A stretch of DNA of 46,523 nt, from contig CAYIYN010000001.1 in NCBI GenBank assembly GCA_964367645.1, positions 1-46,523 of the forward strand. Direction: 5' to 3'. Each line of letters begins with the position of its first letter. The first letter of the stretch is position 1. A program made the translations under genes and the position numbers. Origin of the DNA: RGIG4097 sp964367645 (GTDB lineage Bacteria; Bacillota; Clostridia; Christensenellales; CAG-917). Positions 19,901-34,900 of the stretch are shown one piece after another. The notes under the pieces were generated by a model. It saw only the letters and a list, made by a program, of their open reading frames with translations, searched no databases and had not been told where the DNA came from.

Positions 19901-22900
19901 CTATGTTATCAAGGCCGATAGCACCTGTTTCAATGTTATAGACTTCCGAGTATGCGATGACTTTATCGCCCGTTTCAGACACTATGTAGCTGTCTTCTTG
20001 ATATTTGTAATCGCCTTCTAAAGCAGATACAAAATTAAAGCCCGTGCCGACTGCCGCCGATTCAAGTTGCGCGTCGGTGCGTTTAACATACAAATCTCCG
20101 GACTGGATATACTTTCCTCTTTCCGTTGCACCTGCAGCCACAATGTTATAGCGTTGTCCGCTGTATTCTTCACCGCTTTCAAGGCTAACAAATCCTCCGA
20201 GAATGTGGTTGTATCTTGTGAGTCCGGCATGCGTCGCCGCGTTGTAATTTTCATGCAATTTTGCAAGATAGTCGCCGCTCTTGTGAGCGTTTATCCCTAA
20301 CTCCATGACATCAATCGAACCGTACAGACCTTCTGTGAACTTGGCAGCAATGCTAAGATGCGTTGTGCGGTCGTCAGTGCCGTATTCGTTGGGCACATAT
20401 CCGAAACTCTCGATGAACACGTCGCCGAGGTTGGGGAGAAGGTCATGCAATTCGTCACCGCGTGCCGCATAAATTCTGTTTGCGATGGCGTTGATTGTTG
20501 CAAGAGATAACTGCAGTGAGAAGTACTGAGGATTGATGATTGCCGCCAGGTACGCCTTGTCGTGCAGCGTAATATTGCCTGCATTCTCAATGGACGCGGC
20601 ATACGCTTCGCTTTCGCCCGTTGCCGGTTCGTGTCCAAGGAATCCGCCGAGAGCGTCCTCCAATATGGAACTTAGTCCCAGTCCTCCGATAGAAATCTTT
20701 GCTGTGCTGCCAAGCAGAGCCGTGCCGTCGATATAAATATTGTCGTTGTATAGATACACTGCAAGAAGCGCCTGTTCGTTAAGTACTCCCGCATCGTCAT
20801 ATTGAATGATTTCAAGTGCAATCACCGTCTGGGTGAAATCTACAAAATCAAGGAATGCGTTGATGTTGAGTCTTAAGAAAGGCCCGATCGCGTTGCCGAT
20901 TTCATCGGTTATCCTTGCGCGGAAAATAGAGCCGGTGTAGTCGCCGGTGCTGTCAATAAGCCCTAGAACAAGTCCGATTAGTTCCGATAAGTCGACCACG
21001 TTGGCATCGTTTGTTGTGTCATCACTGCCATAGAGGCTGATGTTAAGTCCGATGTCAAGCGACAAAGTGGACTGTTTGAAGTCAGCATAATCGGTAATCG
21101 GTGTGTCTTCCTCGTCAATATATACGCCAACGCTGTTTGTTGCAACCGTAAGTTTGTCCTTGTTTAACCACAAACTGAGGTTTCCGATTCCAAGTCTTAA
21201 CGCAAGGTCGCCTATCTTGAGATATTTGCCCGTTGCGCTTTCGGAGAAGCCAATACCGCTTGCATTTACATCGTATCTGTTGCCTGCCCATTCGGGATAA
21301 GCAAAGTCAATCAGTGCATACTCGGTGCTGGACAACATCATATAAGCACTTGTTGAAGTAAGATCGGTACGAGTTGTGCTTATGTAGCCGTTGCCATCGC
21401 TGTCGATGTCGAACGTGACGCCGCTCCAATCCGTTTCCGCCCACTCGTTATAAGTTGCTTTGAGCAGATACTCGGGTTTGTCATATGCTTCAGCCGTTAC
21501 GATATACTGGCCGCTTTCCGACACGGTGAACGTGCTGTCGCCACTGAGTGCGTATCTTGTAACGCCCATTCCTGCCGTCACAGAACCATAAATAAGCGAA
21601 TAATTATTTCCGCCCGTAGTTATGCCACGGAGAACGTATTCGCCGCTTGTGCCTTCTGCTCTTGCATAGCCTGTCGCGTCGGCAACAATATAAGTGGTAC
21701 CGGTCCAGTCTTCGCCGTAAGTACCCTCATATTCGGCAAGTGTGATAAATTCTTCATAACCTGCCGCAAATCCAAGGTTAACGATAATGGAGGGCTGTCC
21801 GCCGCCGAGGTTGATGACCACGCCGGAGGTATCCATGTCGTTGGTTATCTTGAGTTTGGGTAGATATTGAGCGATGCTTTCCATTTCGGGAGAAAGCATT
21901 GAGATGAGGTCGCCGAAAAGGTCTGCATTAAGACCCACTGCGACGATATCGTTGGCAACCAACAGTTGTCCCAAGATAATATTCAAAATATCCCAAATGT
22001 TTTCGGGGATAATGCCGGTATTTGTGCCTTCCGGAGCCGCTGCGATGGCTTCTGCCGACGCAGTGTCGGTTTCACCGCCAAGTCCGCTAAGGTCGATTCC
22101 TTCGATTTTAAGTTTTCCAAAGAAGTCCCCGAAGCCTACTACTCTGCCAATATCGCCAAGATTGAGATAGAGATTGAGCAGACCTTCGTCCGTAATTTGA
22201 GCCCAAATTTCTACACAAGCAATATTATCCGCACCGTGGAAGTTGGTATTGTAGGTGAACTTGATGTATGCTTCCAGTCCACGGAGCATGTCAAACACGC
22301 CTGCGCCGCCGGATATGCCTTCAATAAGATTGCCAATGTCGAGTTTAACTTTGAGGTCAAGCGTGCCGCCGATTACGCTTGTGAATTCAGTGTTCGATGT
22401 CGAAATCGACGCCAAGATGAATTCAAAATAAGAGTAGAGGTCGGTGTCAATAAATTTGGACATCTGTTTCGTCCAGTTGATGACGTCGCTGAGTTCAAGG
22501 TCGACATCAAGCGACAATCCGATTTCAGCAGTTTCAAGATCTCCAAGCAATTCCACTATATCAAGGTCACCGCCGTTGATAAGGTTGTTCAGGTTCAAAC
22601 TCATAACACGGGTGTAGTTGGAGAAGTCCCTGTTTGGTTTATAGTAAGCCTTGTCAATGCTTAGCGATGCAAAGTCGGTGACCTTTGTGAAGTTGGACAC
22701 GTCTGTTGAGTAAGGCATTGCATTGATGCCGTCATTGAGCACATACAAATCGCCCTTGACTTCGGGGTCCCAAATAGGCGCGCCGTATTCGTCAAACAGA
22801 GCACTGTCAAGAACTCTCACGTAAGAGATAGCGGGCAATCTGTACATCCATATGCCTTCGCTCTTGAACTCGTTGAACTGTGTTTCGGTGTATACTTCGT

Positions 22901-25900
22901 CCGCTTTGACATAATATTTGAAATCCGTCTTTTGGACAAAAGGTCCTACTTGGACAGCGTCGGCGAGAACTACACCGGAGTCGGTTATGCCGTCGGCAAG
23001 TTTGCCCTTATTGACTGCATTGCCCACTTTAAGATATGCGTCCTCATACGAAACTGAGTCGTCGCGTATGAAGTTGGCGTAATAATTGATATAGTTGTCT
23101 GCAACGTCCGGTTGCTGTTCTATGGTCGTTATATTCTTGTAGGTGGTGTCCTTTGCAGTAAAGCTTTCAATCGTTCCGAAGTCTATAACAGAACTGTCTT
23201 CGGTGCCGTTGAACAACTGTAACACCAGCGTCAAGTCAAGCACGCCTTGTGTACCGTCCGCGGTAAACACGTCGAGGGTAAATCCGACGCTCCAAGGAGC
23301 AAGGTTCAGTTTGAGTTTGACCATAAAGTTGGGCAGTTCTATGCTACCCAAGTCGACACCGAGAGCATTGAGCAACAACTCAAAGAATCCCTTTGTGATT
23401 TGAACAGCCAATGCGCGCGTCAATATATTGATATACGCGCCCGCAAGGAGCGGATTTGCCGCAGTTTCGACATAACCGCCGGATTCGGAACTTGCCGCAG
23501 TCAACGCTTCGCTGCTGCTTCCTCCGAGTATCGCTTCGCTATCGCCCGCAAGAAGTCCCGCCAACAATTCTTCAATTGTATAATCACTCAAATCAATGGC
23601 AAGTTTCGCGCCTTCACCGAATATCCATTCAAGGTCGACGCACAGACCCGCAATACCGGTATCGGCATCGTGAGTGTAGTAAATGCCAAGGAAGTGAGTC
23701 AAAGTGCCGTCCGTCTGATCTGTTGCATCGTTTTCACGACGCCACATATCAATGGCTAGATCGAGGTCATAAATTTCAAGTGAAAGACCGGGCGTCCAGT
23801 TAAGTTTGAATGCAAGGTTTATCTTGATTTCAAACAAAATTTCGCCTGTGAAGCTTTCCATTATTCTGACCATTACGCCGTCGAGGTCGCCAAGTAGACC
23901 GCCCAAAACCTCCGCAAGTGTTGTTTCGACTCCCGTGGTGTAGAGCACGTATTGGAAGTTGTCGGAAGATGTCTGGAAATATTCGCCTTGATTTGTCGTA
24001 AAGCGTTTTTCAGGTGCGACGTAGGCAGGCGATAACGGATTTATAAGAGAAGCCATTGTATACGGAATTTCTCTGCCTGCATTGAGCAGGTCCAGATAAT
24101 CGGCAACGCTGACGTAATCGTAATAACCCGTTGTGTACAAACCTCCGCGGATTGTCAGCGAAATGAAGTACATATCGTCGCTGTCCACGTATTCGATGGA
24201 ATTCGCTCTATAAGTGGTTGCAACACTTCCTTCGGGCTTTTCTATAAAGCCTCTTTCTTCATCGCTCCACACATAGTTTCCTTCCTCGTCTTCTGTGTAT
24301 GCGCTATACAGCGTCGTAGCGTAGAGGATAGCGTTCATTTCTTCATAGGTTGCAACGTCATAGTGGTAAGTGTACAGATACTCGGAGAGTGACATATATC
24401 CTCTCGTCCAAGCGTCGTAAACATAAGATTTGATTTCTTCTGCGCTGAGTGCCGTCGCCGCAGGCTCGTTTTCAAGTGCGGTGTTGAGCGTGAAGTTACG
24501 GCTTACAAGATTCCAATAGTAAGTTCCTTCTGCGCCGTTTATTTGAGTGGATTTTTCAAAGGATGCATAGTCGATATACTCAACGTTAAGCACGTTTTCG
24601 GAAGTAACGCGGACGTATTTAACGGCTTCCGCATCGACTCCGTAACGCTCATAATTTTCCGCAGTGTCTTTTACGTATACATTGCGGTACCACTCTTGCT
24701 CATACAGATAGGCTTTGGTCAGTCTGACATAGACGTCAAAACTTTCGCCGATATCGACTCTCAAGAAGAAGTCGGGATTATTGCTGCAATCGGGATCATT
24801 TGCAAAGTTTTTGCCTGACGTAAAGTCAATCATTTCATCTGCCGCAAAGTTGACTTTTGTGGGTCCCTCGCCGCCGAAAAGGCTGACTACGTTAACAAAT
24901 TCGTTGCCGCTGAAGACATACAAATCCTCAACCGTAATGGCAAAATATTCGCCGCGATAATACATATATCTGAGATTGTTTGCACTTCCGTCGCTGTTGA
25001 CGTAATTTTCTACAATCTTGATGCCCGTATCCGTTTCCGCGCCGTTCAAATACGCCGTCCTCTCCGTTTGATTAAGAATCCATTCGTTTTTGGTTTCTTC
25101 TCCACCGATAAATCCATACAAATAGTCTTCCGCCTTGATATAGAGGTCATACTCGGGGGCGGCAACGCCGTTTTCGGTTTCATATTCGTCTTTTGTAATG
25201 TACTTATACCCTTGCACGCCAAATTCAGGAGAACCGATGTTGATACCGAGTTCGTACTCCCAAAGATAAAGTTGTACCGTTATCAAAGGTTTTCTGACAG
25301 TTTTGTCAATTTGAGCGACCAACATGTCTTCGTCATTCAATCTCGTGAAAGTATATAGTTCGATTGCGGTGTATGGGCTGGTGTCGCTTACATATTCATA
25401 CTGCCCGTCGCCCGTGTTTACATAGGAGCCTGCACCTGAGGTTGTTATGTAGAAAGCATAATCTCCAAGGGCAGCCTCTTTTTGTGCCGAAGACGCGGTT
25501 TCTGCCAAAACGTAACTGTTGACGACGTAAATGTACGCTCCGTTGTCTTCGCTGTTGAAGGTGTAGTTATCGCCGTCTTTGTCAAATGTCACAAAACATT
25601 TTTCCGCGTTATCTTTTTCTATGGACGTAGCTTTGGTCAGTTCTTGATAGTGGAAGTCGTTTATACCACTGCCTGTTATGACTTTGATATAAGCCTCGTA
25701 AGTAGACAGTGTATAGAAGTGCTTGCCGGAAATAAGATAAGCGGCTTCTTGCTCTGCGGTCAAGTCGGAACGAAGTTGGTAGAGCCCCTTACTGTCAATA
25801 TAGTAAGTGCCTGTTTCGTCGTTTTCTACCTTTTCAAAGCGGAACTCGGATACCTTCAACTCATCAAGGTTAGGTCCGCTTCCGTTGCTAACGCGCAATG

Positions 25901-28900
25901 AATCTTCTTCGGCTTGCGAGTAGTCCTTGTAGAAGTACGTCGCATTGTCGGTGTTGATTTGAACGAAAGGCTTTTTGGTGAAGTTGTAATTGAACTCCAG
26001 TTTGCTGTCGCCCGTCATCAATAGCCCGATAATTTGATTGATGTAATCCGGATTGACAATGACTTGTATGAACATTGAAGTAATACGGATACCCCAAGCA
26101 AACGCGGTTAGGTAGCCTGCGATTTCGTTGCTAAGTAGCGGCAGAGCGGTTGCACTTGCGGTTTCGTCATCGGCAACCGACAGCGCTTCGCTTTCCGATG
26201 CACCCAGTGAGATGCCTCCTTCGAGCAAAGATGCCAATGCATCGCGCAAACCGTAACTGTTGATGTAGATGCTGGGTATTGAGAAATAACTTAGGTCAAT
26301 ATACAAACCTCCGCGCACTCTCTCATATTGTCCCAACGGGTTGGCATAGCAGTAAGTTGCGTCGTACGAATAGAACGTATCAATCAAAGGATCCATTCCT
26401 TCATAACGGGGTTGATAAGTTTCGGTTGTTTCATTGTAGAAATATTCGCCCGTATGATTTTCATAGTAATGATCGTAGCGGTCTTCTAATGCAATTTCTT
26501 CAAGAGCCGCTCCGCTCCTCTTCTCAAATTGACCGCTGACTACATACAGACCAAGCAGCGTATGTGTTTCTTCAAAGTATTCGTTGCCGAACTTCCTGTC
26601 GGCAGTCGTTTGGATGATTATGGATGCATTGATATAACTGAGCAAATCACCGATATTTATGCTATCGATATTGGCTATGACGTTCTTGAAGATTTCGATT
26701 ATATCCATAATGGACATATCTTCATTGATGTTGCCAATGCCCGAGTTAAAATCAAACTGACGGAAGTAGTTGAGCAACGCGGCGAATTTTATTTCCACGT
26801 TGATAACCAGTTCTATCTTGCGGTTGACGTCACCGCCGCCGTCCGCCATAGCGGAAATGATGGCTGCAAGATTATCGTAATCTTCCTCAGGGAAGAAGTA
26901 TCCCAAAACTTCGGTGAGGTCAATGTCGTTTTCGGCTCCGGACTTGAATGATGTTGTTATATCAATAGTTTCCGTGAGCATGAAACGGTCAATTTGGGTG
27001 ATTTCCTGATACTCTGCAATTTCTTCTGCCGTGAGCGTATAGTTATGCTCCAACATAAACGAGATGTTCAAGTTGCGGATTGCCACCAAAAGATTGAGTT
27101 CGGCATCGGTGGCTTCGAGGTTGCCCGCATCGGAAGATGTACGTCTGAAATACGTCGTGTTTGCGTCGATATCGCCGATATTTAGCAATTCATTGCGGTC
27201 AAAGCGCGCGCCTGATATAACTTCGCCTTTGGCAACAGCACGGTATTTTCCGCTTGCCGCGTCAAACACGTACATACCTGTGGCGTTGTTTGACGAGAAC
27301 CAGTAGTCGCCTTCAACTGCCACACCTTCCATAACGCCTTTTGCCTGAATCTGCGTTCTATCGGTGACTTCTATATAGCGGTCGCCTTCAAGTCCGAGCG
27401 TTACTTCGACAACGAGGTCAACCCCGTCGTTGAAATTCAGTTGAATGCCTGCGCCTGCGATGAGTTGGTCAGAGATATAGTCATCGAGATCCAAACCTTC
27501 GACCAGCAGTTCAATCAACATTCTTATGAACTTGTTGGCAATGTTTACCATAAGTTGACGCTTGCTGATAAGCAGCAGCACGTCGAATTCCGAGTTGACA
27601 ACGCTTGCGGCGCTAAGTGCTTCGCTGTCGGCAGATGACGGAATTTCATTTTCTGTATAAATATCTTTGACGAGAATATCTCCAAGATATTGTTCGATGA
27701 GGCCGGAAATCAAGTCGCTTGTTATGCTCAATTTGGGCATTTCGAGTACCGCAGCATCAAGATAGAAGATGTTCTGCAAATAATACAGACCTATCCACAG
27801 TTTTTCTGCGCCGGTTTCGGTAATGCTGAAGAATTCCACAGAAATTTCGGAGTTTGTCAGTTTTGACATATCCAAGATAATGGAAACGTCCAAACGGAAA
27901 TGAGCCGAAGAATAACCTTTCGCCGTTTCGGGCATTTCAATGACGATGCCTTCGATGTCACCGAGCAATTTGGAGAATATGGTTCCTATGTCCAGAAGCC
28001 CTTCCGTGACGCCCAGTTCAAGTTCAATGGAGAAATTGAGTGCCACTGAGGATTCGTAGAACGGCATAAGCGGAATCACCACCTCGGGATTATCGCGCGA
28101 TACGCCGTTAAGGACATAATCGGGGATAAGTTTGTCGCTTGCACCGAAAGCAAGAGCGATGCCGCCGAGTTTAATCCCCAATGAAATATCTTCGACGTTG
28201 ATGTCAAGTCCGATATAGAACTCATCAATTTTGGTATAAGGACTCAATCTGCGGTAATTGGTGCCCGAATATTCCAACTCATAACCGTATGCACGGTCTG
28301 CAAAGTGGTCTATTTCGCGGTATGCGCAGCCGTAGAAGATGTAATATGTGGTACCGACGTCATACGTTGTCGTATTTGTTTCCGATTTGCCGGTAAGGCT
28401 GCCTTCGTCGTCAATATAAAGCGTGTAGTTGGAACGCAGGAAGAATTCCGCATTATCGGCGAATTCGTCGCCTTCCCAGTTGCCTATGACAGCATAGTTG
28501 CCGTCTGTATCGTTTAAAGACCAAGTGATTTTATCGTAATACGAATATCTTTCAAAGACGGGTATGACAAGTCCGTAAACGTCTTGGTATGCGGTTTCTC
28601 CGTCGGATAGCGTTACCACTCTGTCTTGTTGCAGATAGTACACTGCAGCATGAGTAAACGCCTCATCGTCTTCTATCGTGGCGGCGAAAGTTACGTCATA
28701 GAGAGTCGCGCCCGCGGGTGCGCCGGTGCCGTCGTATATGGAAATATAATAATCAGTTCCGTTTGTCACTTTGTAATACGCGCCCGCGGCACTTTCGGTC
28801 ACCGTATCAACTTTATATGTAGTACCTTCGTAGATATTAGCAATTACTGCTTCTTCGTCAACGCCTGTGCCGAGTCCGTCGGTAAAGGGTTCATATTCGT

Positions 28901-31900
28901 ATCTTCCGGAGTCAAATCCTAAAGTTATATCAAATACGTTAAATATCTCTTCAACCGAGCCAAGATCGGGGAGCAGTACCGCAAGAACCATGGCAATAAG
29001 TGATTTCATCAAAACGATTTGTATGCCGAGGTCGGAATAAAGCAGCATCAAGGTGGCGTCACGTTCAACCGTAATATCAGCTGACGATGCAGCAAGTGCA
29101 GAGTTGTCGGAGGCGCCTTCGCCCGAATCTTCGGCGGTGGCATCTTCGCCCGTTATCAATCTCATCAGCAATTCGGTGAAGTTTGGAACGTAAGAATAGT
29201 TGCCGGCAATATCAAAGAGGTTGGTACCGTCAAGATAGAGCATTCCTCTGTACAGATAAATTCCTGCCATAATGGTGGGTTTACCTTCGGAATTTAAGAG
29301 TATCTCGCCGTTTTCGTCGAGTTCAAGCAATTCAAGCGCTATCTCGATGGTGTCTAAGTCGCTGTTCTCAAGGAATTTAACAAATTTGCTTTCCTTGCCG
29401 TATACGGCGATTGTGCCGTTTGATACACCGCTGGCGTGTCTAGTGGCATCATATGCCACATAACTGCCGCCTTCCAGAATAAACTTGTCTTCATCGGCAG
29501 CCGCCGCGATTTGATCTTGGGTCATCACATAAAATGTATCCTCTCCAAGCAAAGCTGCGATGTCTACGGCTGCAAGATCGACTTTGAGGGAAACGCGGCC
29601 CAAAACAGTGTCGCCGAATACGCTCGTCGTCTTTGCCGCAATAAGGACGTCGGAAAGCCAGTTTTCAATTAAGCCCCCGAGTCTGTCGTTGCTTGCAATC
29701 GCCTTTGAGTCGAATGACAAACCGAGATTTAGACTGAGTTTAATATTTTGACTGTCGTAATTGGTAGAATACCGCTCATATGCCAGTTTATCTGAACTCA
29801 AACCGCTCAAACTGACATTTCTTAGATATGTCTGCGTGCTTACAACTTCGCCTTCCGCAATTGCACGGTAGCTGTCAAGCGAAGCGTCAAACACAAAGTT
29901 TCCGTTTGCACTTTCTACGTAGTTGTAGACCTTTTCGGCAGTGGAAATAGCATAGCGCGCGTCTGCCGCCACACCGGAAATTGTTGCAGAGGCATCGAAG
30001 ATTCTCTTCAAAATTGTATCTTCCGTATACGTGCCCTGCACGTTCTTGCTGAACACATAGTAATCTCTTGCCGCGATGTCAACTCTGATTTCTTGTGTCG
30101 CCGTGTCTGAAATCACAAAATATCTGGATTTGTAACTGTCTGCAGCACCTGAACCGACGACTTCATAGATTGCATTTATTTCTGTAAGCTCGCTGTATAC
30201 TGCGGGACTTGCTTGTGTAGCAGGAACGGAATCGTACACCAAAGCACCCGCCATATTACGGACAACGTGACGTTCATATCTTTGCGCTTCGCCGATATTT
30301 TCATCTGCCTTAATAAGACGGAAAGCATTGCTTGCTATATCGAACATATACGCGCCTTCTGCATTGGGCAGGAAGGTATAATAACTTTCGGCAGAAGGTT
30401 TGTAATAGTCGGCTGTGTCGCCGTTTATCAGTCCGACTATGTTGACGATATAATCGGTTATGTCAACAAAGTGCAGCAATTCGGAGGCATCGACGATGCC
30501 TTCGTAGTCGGTTTTTGCAATATCCAGTTTAAGTCCCAGACCGAGTTTGAGCCCTACGTTGTAGCCCGTTGCCGTGACCATCTTGATGCCAAGCGACAAT
30601 TTGTCGTCCATATCGGCATCGTTGAATTTCAAGAATATACCGCTTTGATTTTCGTCAAAGTCGATGCCTTCCATTTCAAAATCAATGTTGAGCAAGAACT
30701 TGATGAATGCGGGCAACATATCGGAATAGAACAGAATATCGATGCTGTCAAAGTTGTTGTACCAAAACTCGCCGCCACCCTTATATCTCGGTGATACCTG
30801 CAGAATTATTCTTCTGATGAGTACGTTGAGCAGTCCGAGAATATCAAATGAAGCGGATTCTTCTTCGTCCGCGGTGGTAAGTGCTTCGGCAGAGCCTACT
30901 CCGATGAGTCCTAGCAAGAAGTTCAAATCAAGTTTGATTTGAGGTCCGCCGAGGTCGGAGGTGTCGAGGAAAATCTCGCCTTCAATCAAATAGATTCCCA
31001 GTTTCGCTTCGGTAAACTCGCCGGGATTGAAGATAAGTTCCACTCCGAGGTCCAAAGCCGCCAAAATTAATTCAAGCGAGAATTCGAGTTCGTCAAACTT
31101 GCCTTGAAGAATGTCGTCAAAGCCTATGGCTTCAAGGTCAAGTGCGCCCGAAAGTTTTAGAACGAAATTATCGCTCATCTCGTCGTTGAGGTAGATATTG
31201 AGCCCCAATTGTTGGAACAGAGCATTGAGCAGGTTCTTTACCAGACCTTCTTCCATGCCGGTGACAAGACCTTTCACTGCGTCAAGTCCTACGATAAAGT
31301 CAACCAAACCGCCAAGTTCAATAGGGTCTTTTATGTAGAGTCCGTTGGGATCTTGCACATACACGCCGTCTGTTACACGTTTGGAGTAACGGTCGGCATC
31401 GTCATAGAGCGCAGCACTTGCCGCGTCAAGCAAAATATATGTGGAGTCAAGACCGTATTCAATGGCGATTTCCAGTTCAAAATAGACAATCTTGTTGTCT
31501 TCGTAATCCTGGAAGCGGTCGTCGCCCTCCTGCGCGCCCGTGTATTTATAGTAGACCTTATCCACTAGATACTCGGTATCGGCAGTCTTTGTATAGACCG
31601 ATGCATTCTTTTCATAAGCGTGTGCAATGTTAAACTGCGATTCGCCTTCCGCCTTATCACCTACGGTGAGCACAGAATAATTGCCGTCAAGCGACCATTT
31701 ATAGCGTGCTTCGCTTATCATCGATTCAACTTTGCTGTTTCTGTTTGCGGAAATCTTTGGTTGCAAGATGTATACGCCGAAATTTATCAGTTCGCTTGCC
31801 AAATCAATCTTGAGTGCCACTTCGGCGAAATCGATGTCCAAAGACAGCTCCATGCCGTAGTCGGGCAACCTTTCGATGGCCGACGCAATATCGCTGTTAT

Positions 31901-34900
31901 CAGTGCCTTCAGTTGAGGTCAAGTTAATGATTAACCCGATAATCGACATGATAACTTGCTGTGTGACAAGCAGAGAAATCTTGTCGTTTGCAAGAGCAAG
32001 GAGAATTTCAAATGCCTCTTGTTCTTCGCCTTCGGAGGCGGCAAGAGCCTCACCGTCATCCTCGCTGCTTCCAAAACCTTCAAGCAGACCTTGTATCGAG
32101 CCGATAAGTAGGCTTGCAAACTGGGTGTCGTGGATAACGAAGTCCTTTTCGGACAGAATGCCCATATCAACCCAAATGTCGGAGCCGTCCATATAGACGC
32201 CAAGCATGGGTTCGCCTTTGACAACGTTGTATAGTTCAAACACAATTTGAGTGCTTTCCGGGTTCTCGAGCGAAAGGTTGGCGCCCAAAACCAATTGAAT
32301 ATCGAAAAGTATGTCTTCGGTAATTTCAACGCCGAATGCCAGCATGATTTCTTGCGCGAAGATGCTGATTATATCGTTAATAGGAAGTTCGCCGTCTTCC
32401 CAAACTCCCGTCGTCTGATTGAGTTGAAGTTTCAATTCAAGAGTGAGGTCAAGGCTCAAATCAGAGAAGTTATCAAAGCCGGTGTATGCGCTGTCGATAA
32501 CAGGGAAGTAAGGATTTACCACGGTCTTGTTCTTTGCAAAGCCGATGCTGAGTCCTGTCAGTTCAATCCCTAGTCTGAGAGGATCGATGCCGACTGAAAT
32601 GCCCAGTCCGTAGCCGTTCATGCCGTAGTCCAGTCTAAGATAACTGTTTTCTGGGTTTAGTTGGACAAATTGTTCGACATCAATTTGCTTTCCTGCAAGC
32701 AGTCCGACGATCATGCCTATCATGCCCGACGCAAGGTAAACGGTCAGGCTTTCGCTGTCCATCGTTAGACCGTGGATTGCTCCGCCGATAACTGTTGTAA
32801 TCGTGTCGAGAATACTAGGCTCGGTTTCTGCCGCCGCTTCTGCTTCGGAATCGCTTGCCGCACCCGCATCGGATTCCCCGTTTGCGCCAACGCCCGAGAG
32901 CAATGCCGCCAAATTCATGCCGGCAAGTTTGAGATGTACGTCGTCTATTATGTCAACGTTGCCGTCGATATAAAGAGTGCTTGTAGCAAGTTCCGTAACT
33001 GCGTTAGGATTGTCGCAAAGCAGAGTTATCGCAAGCATACGCGCCGCTTGAGCGTGAGCCTGAGTATCCGTTACCGCTTCATAATTGCCGTTGTAAATTT
33101 CGATGATAATGTCGGAGTGCGACAGCAGATAATTTATATCACCGATTTTGTTGGGATTGAACCGTAAGACTGCGGCAATGCGGAAACCAAGTTGCTGAAT
33201 AATGTCATAGTCGATGTCAAACGCAATCAGCAGTCTGTCTAACAGACTGACAACACTTTCGTTGGTTGTTGCGGGATCCAAGAAAAGATTTACCCAGTCG
33301 CCCACAGGCCATTCCGAATTATCGGTGTTGAAAGCCTCGAGGTCAATGGTGCCGGTCAACTCCACAAAAACCTGTTCGAGTCCTAAGGAAATATCGCCGA
33401 ATTCGTCAAAACTCAGCAGACTCATCAGAGTGTAGCCCGTGTCGGAACCGTCGAACACAAACTGTTCTTTTCCGTTTATGGGATTGATTGACTTTTTGTT
33501 GTGGTAACTGTCGATAGAAAGACTAAGTCCGTCAACATAAATTTGAACTTTGCCGGTTTCGTTGTTATCTGCGTCTTTGACTACAACTCCGAGGTCAAGC
33601 AAGTTTTTGCTTTCTGCCCAGGACAGTTCAAGCCACACGTCGAGTCCGACGGCGTTAATACCCACTGTATCCCAAAGGAACTCGGCAAGACCTTGAACAA
33701 GTTCTATGCGGAAGCTTTCTGTGGATAATTTTGCCGCAAGTTCAAATGCGATATCAAAATTCGCGGAGTCAAACTGCCAGTCGGCTGCCGCGCTTGCTTC
33801 GTTTTTGGGATTGACATAGATGCCTTCATAATCCCACTTAAACGTGCCGTTTTCGTCTTCAACGTACGCTTCTACGGCTTCGTATCTGGTTCCGATATAA
33901 GCATCGCCTTCGACGATGGCGGTATAACCCGTGGCGACATATTTATACGTGCCGCTTGCGGATTCAACATAATTGTTGCCTACTTTTTCATATCGGACGC
34001 CAATGTATGATTCTCCTGCGGCTATCTCTATGTATTCATAAACCGGTTTGTATGCTCCTTCGTCAGACTGCTTATAGCGAACACCCTTGCTGTAACGAGG
34101 TCCGTCATAATAAGCGGCGTTGTTAGAATCCATTTGCTCTGCCGTCAGTTCAGAATAACTGTTGAGAAGGAGAGGCAGAATAATTTCAAACAAATCCAGT
34201 TCAAGCGCCACTTTATCAATACCGAAATTGGTGGCGTCGAGATAGATTTTGCCGTCCAGATAGTAGATGCCGATAAGTAATTTTTGGTCCGGAGTCCCCC
34301 TATCTTTGCTTATTTCGATGAGCAGTTCCGATTCGTTGCCGGCAGTATAGACGGCATCCGTGCGTTTAAGCAGCACGTCGAAAAGTGGTTTGAGGTCAAG
34401 TGAGGCCTCAACACCAAGATTGTAGTCAAGGTTGAGCGTTTCTCCGAATATGAGGTCGCCGCCGCCGCCCAAGGGCGTCGTGCCTGCGTTGATTGTGCCC
34501 TCTATGCCGAGGTTTAGAGCAAGCCAAACGTACGGTTCGGCAAACACGTCAACAAATTGATATTCACTGTCCGCAGGGTCGAGGTTTGAGCCTGCGGGCA
34601 CTTCATTGATGCCTGCGTTAAGATTGCCCAGCGCGATGTCGAGTTCAAAATTGCCGCCTATGCCTGCATAAACAAGAAGTTCAAGCTCCGTCAAATTTAA
34701 GCCGTCGGCGAGCGTCACGCGGATACCACCGTTGAATGGTTCGTCTTCAATGCCGATTGCAAATTCTGCGGGCAGTCCGCCGATAAGTGTGAATAATTTT
34801 TTTATGAGGTTGGTTGCGAGATAAATTTCAAGATAATTGTCGCTCAGCTGTATTCCTTGAATAAGCGCGGCGATGATACCGATGATGTCGGTGTCGCCAT

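Noticed and set aside
33780..34125. CRISPR-like array
   Set aside because: The repetition is at protein level only, lies within a coding frame, and the DNA units are not identical or evenly spaced.
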